From Streptococcus mitis (lineage in GTDB: Bacteria; Bacillota; Bacilli; Lactobacillales; Streptococcaceae), in contig JAGZLW010000021.1 of NCBI GenBank assembly GCA_018364455.1, positions 1 through 29,266 of the forward strand: DNA of 29,266 nt, read 5' to 3'. The stretch's first letter is position 1, and each line of letters opens with the position of its first letter. The translations under genes were made by a program, and so were the position numbers. Of this stretch, positions 24,438 through 29,266 are shown one piece after another. A model generated the notes under the pieces. That model did no database searches. It saw only the letters and a program-made list of their open reading frames with translations, and was not told the DNA's origin.

Positions 24438-24451
24438 ATGGGTCATCCCAT
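24438..24451 (-). other. Small hairpin in the fba leader
   Basis: ATGGGTCATCCCAT: a 5-bp stem with a 4-nt loop, directly downstream of the predicted transcription start (about 24456) and 25 bp before the ATG. Likely a 5-prime stabilising stem in an abundant mRNA; too small to be a riboswitch. Confidence 0.4.
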
Positions 24452-24462
24452 TTACATTGTTC

Positions 24463-24471
24463 ATTTTATCA
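24463..24471 (-). promoter_or_regulatory. Extended -10 promoter of fba
   Basis: Minus strand TGATAAAAT (TG extension, TAAAAT). No good -35 at 17 nt. The leader is about 45 nt. Confidence 0.55.
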
Positions 24472-24552
24472 CTTTTTGACAAAAAAATCTAGTTTTTCCC
24501 GTAGTTTCGATTGAATTTCTTCTAACTCCATCTATGTAAACCCTTTCTCTGC

Positions 24553-25881
24553 CTAGTCTTGGGCAACTTTTGGAAAAGCTATGAAGAAGGTCAAACGATT
24601 CTCCTTCATCTCAAAACGATAAGGTAATTTTTCATGTTCTAATAGACTCTTAACCACAAAGAGCCCCATCCCAGAACCCTTGGCCTTGCGACTAGCATTG
24701 TCAGAAAAAGATTGGGCTAGTTTTTCTTGTTCTTCTGGACTACAGCTATTCTCGATAAAAAGTTCCCCTTCTCTTTCGCCAATTCGAACCAAACTACCTG
24801 GAGCAGAATGCTTGATGGCATTGCTGATAAGGTTAGAAAGAATTAATTTCATGACAGATGGATTTAGATAAGCTTGCTGATGGGTCAAACTATTGTCTAT
24901 CTGAAGCTCTCTTTCCTTGGCTAGCAAAGCATAATCCTTAACCAGACTTTGCGTCATCTGGTGTAAGTCAATTTGTTCCTTATCATCTCGCAATTCCTGC
25001 ACAGAAGAGAGGGAAAGTATCTGGAGAACGTGGTGATTGAGCTCATCCACAATCCCCAAGGCTACTCCCAGATAGCGGTCTCTATCTTTATAACGACCGA
25101 CATTTTCTTTCATGTTTTCAATCAGGATTTTCAAACTAGCCAGCGGTGTTTTCAATTCATGAGAAGCCCCTCGTAGGAATTCGACCTTCATCTTTTCCAG
25201 CTGGAGAATAGCTTCATTCTTATCATGCAAGTCCGCAATGACAGTCAAAAGATGCTGGTAGAGGCTATTGATTTGTTCCTTGAGATCACCAATCTCATCC
25301 TTAGAATCCACACATAATCTCACTTGGGTATCCAAATCCATCATCCGACGGGTCACCCGCTTGATTTCCAATATCGGGGCAACAATGGTCCTAGCGTAGA
25401 TATAGGCTACCAAGAGGGAAATCAGAAAGGACGCTAGCAAGGTATAGGGAAGAAATTGAAGACTGATCTGCTCTGCTTCCTTTTGCAAATCCATGGACGC
25501 TAAAAACTGGAGAGTCATGGTACCACCGTCCTGCGTTGTCACCTCGCGCTCCTCGATAAAAAGAGAGGTTGTCTGACGTTCCGTATCCAGAGGAAGACTA
25601 TCCTTGACTTCTAACTTGTCCTCGGTCATCTCACCCTTGACAGCCCCCTTGATATCACTAGTCTGGGAATACAAGTCTAAGACTTGCTCGATACTCTGCC
25701 TATCCTTTCCTTCTAGTGACTGAGCAATGGCTGTTGCCTTCTGACCAATGGTTTCCTGACGGTGGCTCAGATAAGTAGAGGGAAAGAGAAAATAAATGGC
25801 TAAATGAAGACATACGACCAGAACACTAAAAATCGAGAAGGTATAGATAAATATCTTTGTAAATAAACCTGTTCGTTTCAT
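24553..25881 (-). CDS. vncS: Sensor histidine kinase VncS
   Basis: 442 residues. Transmembrane helices at about 10-33 and 143-164 bracket an extracellular sensor of about 110 residues; then HAMP, dimerisation domain with the phospho-accepting His241 (ASHELKTPLASL), and ATPase domain with the N box (NLISNAIKH) and G box (GSGMGLFVVKSL). Length and sequence agree with pneumococcal VncS, studied for a disputed role in vancomycin tolerance and for virulence regulation. The start overlaps the vncR stop by 4 nt (ATGA). In pneumococcus the vex exporter genes and pep27 lie just upstream of vncR; they are not there in this window. Confidence 0.92.
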   Translation of the reverse strand: MKRTGLFTKIFIYTFSIFSVLVVCLHLAIYFLFPSTYLSHRQETIGQKATAIAQSLEGKDRQSIEQVLDLYSQTSDIKGAVKGEMTEDKLEVKDSLPLDTERQTTSLFIEEREVTTQDGGTMTLQFLASMDLQKEAEQISLQFLPYTLLASFLISLLVAYIYARTIVAPILEIKRVTRRMMDLDTQVRLCVDSKDEIGDLKEQINSLYQHLLTVIADLHDKNEAILQLEKMKVEFLRGASHELKTPLASLKILIENMKENVGRYKDRDRYLGVALGIVDELNHHVLQILSLSSVQELRDDKEQIDLHQMTQSLVKDYALLAKERELQIDNSLTHQQAYLNPSVMKLILSNLISNAIKHSAPGSLVRIGEREGELFIENSCSPEEQEKLAQSFSDNASRKAKGSGMGLFVVKSLLEHEKLPYRFEMKENRLTFFIAFPKVAQD

Positions 25882-26534
25882 TTTCGCTCCAATTTATAAC
25901 CAACATTGCGCACAGTGAGGATGCAGTCCAAGTCTAGCTTTTTCCGCAATTCCTTGATATAAACATCAATGACACGGTCAAAGGGAACCTCATCTGTCGC
26001 TTTCCATACGGCATCGATTATCTGAGATCGGGTCAAGGCCCGACCTTCATTTTTCACCAGATAGTCCAGAATTTCCAACTCTTTGGCATTGATGGCCACT
26101 TCTTGACCTGCTAGGCTGGCACTGTAGCTTTCAAAGTCCACCTTAGCATCCTTATAGGAGAAGATTCGTCCCGTATCGTAGTATCGCTTGAAAATCGCAT
26201 CCACCCTCACTTTTAAGAGGGAGAGGGAGAAAGGTTTTTCCAGATAGCCATCTGCCAGAGAGGCAAAGGCACTCATCTTGTATTCTTCATCCTGAAAGGC
26301 AGTCAGCATCAAGACAGGAACCTGGCTGGTTTTGCGAATCTCAGCTAGGACTTCTAAGCCATTGAGCTTTGGCATCTGGATATCCAGTAAAACCAAGGCT
26401 ACTTCATAGCTGGAAAATTTTTCTAAGGCTTCTTGTCCGTCCGCCGCCTCAATGGTTTCATAACCACAATCCGTCAAATAATCACTGACCCCCTCACGGA
26501 TCATCTCTTCATCTTCTACAATTAAAATTTTCAT
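25878..26534 (-). CDS. vncR: Response regulator VncR
   Basis: 218 residues, OmpR/PhoB type. Receiver domain with acidic pocket Glu7-Asp8, phospho-acceptor Asp51 (LLDIQMP), Thr in MLTAF and Lys in LEKPF; winged-helix DNA-binding domain from about 125 (INAKELEILDYL, FDRVIDVYIKELRKKL, TVRNVGYKLE). Transcribed with vncS, overlapping by 4 nt. Only 33 bp separate its ATG from BOX element 3, so its promoter must lie in or beyond that repeat; a TTTACT/TATAAG pair with 17-nt spacing straddles the BOX end. The ribosome site is weak. Targets are not evident from this window. Confidence 0.92.
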   Translation of the reverse strand: MKILIVEDEEMIREGVSDYLTDCGYETIEAADGQEALEKFSSYEVALVLLDIQMPKLNGLEVLAEIRKTSQVPVLMLTAFQDEEYKMSAFASLADGYLEKPFSLSLLKVRVDAIFKRYYDTGRIFSYKDAKVDFESYSASLAGQEVAINAKELEILDYLVKNEGRALTRSQIIDAVWKATDEVPFDRVIDVYIKELRKKLDLDCILTVRNVGYKLERK

Positions 26535-26567
26535 ACTTTAACTGCTCTCTATTTTTTATTTTTCTTA

Positions 26568-26762
26568 TACTCAATGAAAATCAAAAAGTAAACTAGGAAG
26601 CTAGCCGCAGGTTGCTCAAAGCACTGCTTTGAGGTTGTAGATAGAACTGACAAAGTCAGCTCAAAACACTGTTTTGAGGTTGTGGATAGAACTGACGAAG
26701 TCAGTAACCATACCTACGGTAAGGCGACGCTGACGTGGTTTGAAGAGATTTTCGAAGAGTAT
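26568..26762 (-). repeat. BOX element 3, A-B-B-C type, directly upstream of vncR
   Basis: Full boxA (TACTCTTCGAAAATCTCTTC to GCGTCGCCTTACCGTAGG), two boxB units and boxC, in the same orientation as the other two copies. The boxC end lies 33 bp before the vncR ATG. In boxC this copy has GTAAACTAGG where BOX 2 has GCAAACTAGG, turning TTTGCT into the more -35-like TTTACT on the minus strand. Confidence 0.95.
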
Positions 26763-26837
26763 TAGAATAAACACCTACTCTATTTTCTATTATAGCCTCT
26801 TACTGGCCTTTTGTCTGTAAGTAACTGACCACTAGAT

Positions 26838-26864
26838 AAAACAAAGAGAGCCTATCGCTCTCTC
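26838..26864 (-). terminator. Terminator of the repeat surface protein gene
   Basis: Minus strand AGAGAGC, 5-nt loop, GCTCTCT, then TTGTTTTAT. It follows the stop codon by about 30 bp, so the gene has a normal 3-prime end. Confidence 0.8.
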
Positions 26865-26895
26865 TGCTCACATTTCACTCTCTGTGGAATGAACG

Positions 26896-27580
26896 TTATT
26901 TGGTTGCTTTTGAAAATGTTACAACGTAGTTATAATCTTTCCCATTAGCTTGATAGACATAGTCCTCTTTGAAAGTATAGCCGCGTTTGCTCAACTCTTC
27001 TTTCTTAGCATCAACTTGGCTCTTGACAGCTGCTTTAACCTGTTCATTTGATAAACCTTCCGCAATTTCAAGAGAAGTTCCATTGATATCTCCTAGAAAA
27101 CCTGCAATATCTTTCATTTGATCAAAGTTATAAAAAACATTGACTTTGACCTTTTGAGGAGTTGGCTGTTCTAGACTTCTACGATTTCTGCTAGCGCGTG
27201 GTTGAACTGCTGGAGCCATTCTGAAACCTGAAGTTCCTGTAGCCTCCTTAGTGAATGTGACAACGTAGTTATAATTTTTCACAGTAGTATCTTGTTCAAA
27301 AATAATGTCATTTTTCACATGATACCCTCTAGCAGCTAGGTCTTTTATCTTGGCTTGAATTTTTTCTTTTACTAGCTCTTTTGCCTGTGCTTCACTCGTT
27401 CCTGCAGGAATTGTGACAGTGTTATCTTCTCCCGGGTCAGATAGGAAACCATGAATATCTGGCATTCCAGCGAAGTTATAGCTAATATTTACAGTTCCAT
27501 CTGGTTCTGATGTTGAACGTGCCACTCTTCTTGCTCTTGCTTGAACCGATGGGGCATTTCTAAAACTTGAAGCCCCTTCT
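26896..27580 (-). repeat. Tandem duplicated C-terminal unit in the surface protein
   Basis: Two diverged copies of about 345 bp: a linker beginning FR.AP.VQ.RA with clustered Arg, then a domain YNF..M.DI.GFL, an amphipathic helix (AKELVKEKIQAKIKDL / VKAAVKSQVDAKKEEL), RGY, and NYVVTF.K at its end. Copy 1 is about 27236-27580, copy 2 is 26896-27235. Confidence 0.75.
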
Positions 27581-29266
27581 GAAGTTGAAGAAGGTTGGGT
27601 TGGAGATGCTGTTGCTGATCTGGAAGTCCCACTTGCACCATGACCAATCGCTGTGCTTCCATTGTCAATAGTAGTTCCACCAGGACCATTATTGGTCAAG
27701 CCTTCTCTACCATAATTCGGACTTGAAACTTCTTCACCTGGAACATCCAATGCATTGATTTCATTTTGATATTTTTCTGTAACAGTAGCTACTTCTTCAT
27801 CGTCTTTTGCTTTGTTAATTTCTTCTATCGCTTTATCTTGTAACGCCTTTAATGCTTCTTTTAATCTTGCCTTTTCATCTGCATCAGGAACTTTTTCAAT
27901 CGCATCTGCTTTTATTTTAACAACTTCACCAATATTGTCATCTATACTCTCCTTTTTAGCTGACTTCAAGGCTTCTTCCTTCTTAAGTTCTTCTTCTGAT
28001 TTTGGCTCTGGAGTTGATGTTGCTGCATTCCCTGAATCATTTGTAGCTTCCTCAGATGGAGTATTGGAAGGTTCTGACGTTGTTTCAGAGCTACCTGATT
28101 CTCCAGCTGGCTGTGTAGTGGAATTGGTATCGCCTGATGTGACCGGTGCTTCTTCACTTGGGGTTACCGGTGACGATGTTGAATCACTTGGTTGGGTAGC
28201 TGTTGAGTCACCTGTAGGAGTTTCAGATGGCGCTCCTGACTCGTCTGAATGATTACCTGTTGATGGAGATGTAACTGAAGAACCTGATTCACCGTCTTTT
28301 GGTGCCGGTGTCACTGGTTCTTCCACTTTTGGTGCGGGGGTCGCTGGCTCGTCTGATTTTGGTGCTGGGGTCGCCGGTGATTCAGAACTTGGATTTGAAG
28401 CTACAGGTTGATCTATAGTTTCCACATTTGAAGTAGTATCATCTGTTACTGAACTTGATGACTCTGAATTCCCTGCTTCATTTGTAGCACCTGCAGATGG
28501 AGTATTGGAAGGTTCTGCAGTTGTTTCAGAGTTACCTGTTTCTTCAGCTGGCTGTGTAGTGGAATTGGTATCGCCTGATGTGACCGGTGCTTCTTCGCTT
28601 GGGGTTACTGGTGACGATGTTGAATCACTTGGTTGGGTAGCTGTTGAGTCACCTGTAAGAGTTTCAGATGGTGTTCCTGACTCGTCTGAATGATTGCCTG
28701 TTGATGGAGATTCAACTGAAGAACCTGATTCATCTGCTTTCGGTGCGGACGCTGCTGGTTCTTCTGCTTTTGGCGCTGGTGCCACTGGCTCATCCACCTT
28801 TGGCGCTGGAACTTCAGAACTTGGATTTGAAGCTACAGGTTGTTCTGTAGTCCCTGTGTTTGAAGTAGTATCATCTGTTACCGGACTTGATGTTGCTGCA
28901 TTACCTGAATCATTTGTAGCATCTGTAGATGGAGTATTGGAAGGTTCTGCAGTTGTTTCAGAGTTACCTGTTTCTCCAGCTGGCTGTGCAGTGGAATTGG
29001 TATCACCTGATGTGACCGGTGCTTCTTCGCTTGGGGTTACCGGTGCTGGTGTCGATGGTTCCTCTACTTTCGGCGCTGGTGTCGATGGTTCTTCCACTTT
29101 TGGCGCTGGTGCCACTGGCTCGTCTGATTTTGGCGCTGGTGTCGATGGTTCCTCTACTTTTGGTGCTGGTGTCGCTGGTTCTTCCACTTCTGATGCCGGT
29201 GTAGCCGGTTCTTCTGATTTTGGTGCTGGTGTCGATGGTTCCTCTACTTTTGGTGCTGGAGTCTCT
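26896..29266 (-). CDS. Pro/Ser/Thr-rich repeat surface protein, C-terminal part (N-terminus outside window)
   Basis: 790 codons are visible and the frame is still open at the window edge; the GTG at 29187 inside a repeat is not a real start. From the N-side: short EEP.TPAPK motifs, likely wall-spanning; two and a half long repeats of 144-147 residues (Ser/Thr/Gly/Asn-rich, TPSEEAPVTSGDTNST); a charged helical block resembling DUF1542 (AIEEINKAKDDEEVATVTEKY, about 27735-28020); a Ser/Gly linker; then two copies of an about 115-residue unit, each with an Arg-rich linker (ARARRVARS; RASRNRRSLE) and a domain reading YNF..M..I.GFL to NYVVTF. The protein ends SKATK with no LPXTG, hydrophobic helix or choline-binding repeats. 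The unit domain is not one I recognise. An adhesin-like role is inferred from composition. Confidence 0.8.
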   Translation of the reverse strand, partial: ETPAPKVEEPSTPAPKSEEPATPASEVEEPATPAPKVEEPSTPAPKSDEPVAPAPKVEEPSTPAPKVEEPSTPAPVTPSEEAPVTSGDTNSTAQPAGETGNSETTAEPSNTPSTDATNDSGNAATSSPVTDDTTSNTGTTEQPVASNPSSEVPAPKVDEPVAPAPKAEEPAASAPKADESGSSVESPSTGNHSDESGTPSETLTGDSTATQPSDSTSSPVTPSEEAPVTSGDTNSTTQPAEETGNSETTAEPSNTPSAGATNEAGNSESSSSVTDDTTSNVETIDQPVASNPSSESPATPAPKSDEPATPAPKVEEPVTPAPKDGESGSSVTSPSTGNHSDESGAPSETPTGDSTATQPSDSTSSPVTPSEEAPVTSGDTNSTTQPAGESGSSETTSEPSNTPSEEATNDSGNAATSTPEPKSEEELKKEEALKSAKKESIDDNIGEVVKIKADAIEKVPDADEKARLKEALKALQDKAIEEINKAKDDEEVATVTEKYQNEINALDVPGEEVSSPNYGREGLTNNGPGGTTIDNGSTAIGHGASGTSRSATASPTQPSSTSEGASSFRNAPSVQARARRVARSTSEPDGTVNISYNFAGMPDIHGFLSDPGEDNTVTIPAGTSEAQAKELVKEKIQAKIKDLAARGYHVKNDIIFEQDTTVKNYNYVVTFTKEATGTSGFRMAPAVQPRASRNRRSLEQPTPQKVKVNVFYNFDQMKDIAGFLGDINGTSLEIAEGLSNEQVKAAVKSQVDAKKEELSKRGYTFKEDYVYQANGKDYNYVVTFSKATK
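28020..29045 (-). repeat. Long tandem repeats (432 and 441 bp) in the surface protein gene
   Basis: The landmark coding for TPSEEAPVTSG begins near 29037, 28605 and 28164, so periods are 432 and 441 bp, in frame. The third copy is partial and ends near 28020. Identity between copies is high at DNA level, with the extra 9 bp in the PAPK-motif part. Confidence 0.85.

Noticed and set aside
24438..24451. Riboswitch in the fba leader
   Set aside because: The leader is only about 45 nt and contains a single 5-bp hairpin, too small for any known riboswitch class.
26535..26895. A pep27-like small peptide gene upstream of vncR
   Set aside because: The interval is filled by BOX element 3 and a terminator; I found no short frame with a ribosome site there.
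26896..29266. Long open frames on the + strand and in other minus frames of the repeat surface protein
   Set aside because: They are shadows of the low-complexity Pro/Ser/Thr coding sequence, with no ribosome sites and repetitive products such as runs of Leu/Val/Pro.
28740..29266. Short regularly spaced repeats resembling a CRISPR array
   Set aside because: They are in-frame PAPK codon repeats within one open reading frame, with no constant repeat-spacer structure and no cas genes.

Overview
The window looks like the chromosome of a mitis-group streptococcus, most likely Streptococcus mitis or a very close relative of S. pneumoniae. The evidence is a near full-length PrtA serine protease, a VncR/VncS pair directly followed by fba, the pneumococcal-type rpsU-hprK-lgt cluster divergent from queA, three BOX elements, low G+C, and YSIRK-type surface proteins. 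The species call is inference from remembered gene order and protein sequences; no search was run.

Layout. (1) 1-1776: N-terminal 592 residues of a YSIRK surface protein with an EF-hand-like loop, a lipase-like alpha/beta hydrolase fold and a G5-like segment, cut by the window edge. (2) 2068-5056: hprK-lgt-DUF948-ytxH operon, preceded by rpsU with its own promoter. (3) 5145-7031: nagB and queA, divergent; the nagB promoter carries a NagR/dre-type operator exactly in its spacer. (4) 7045-11830: five-gene leftward operon: radical SAM ytqA, methyltransferase mnmM (ytqB), an unknown 84-residue protein, a CPA1 Na+/H+ antiporter and a YihY/BrkB membrane protein. (5) 11866-13128: a rightward DUF3397 gene, a small leftward membrane protein and a decayed-looking stretch. 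(6) 13129-19873: prtA with a strong promoter. (7) 20184-26762: an ABC-2 exporter operon, fba and vncRS, separated by three BOX elements all in one orientation. (8) 26896-29266: C-terminal part of a large Pro/Ser/Thr-rich repeat surface protein without a sortase motif, cut by the window edge.

How the parts relate. Much of the window is housekeeping: tRNA wobble modification (ytqA, mnmM, queA), carbon-flux control (hprK, nagB, fba, cre-like sites) and lipoprotein maturation (lgt). Surface-exposed accessory genes sit at both ends and in the middle. Relative to S. pneumoniae as I remember it, the order is a mosaic: vncRS lacks the adjacent vex/pep27 genes, and fba is directly next to the ABC operon that precedes prtA, with a BOX element at the junction.

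I found no CRISPR array, intact insertion sequence, prophage, rRNA or tRNA gene. Most notable are a divergent promoter pair placed so that both transcripts are probably leaderless, the NagR operator geometry, a cre-like site on the ABC promoter, the BOX-delimited cassettes, and the duplicated C-terminal domain of a surface protein that ends without LPXTG.
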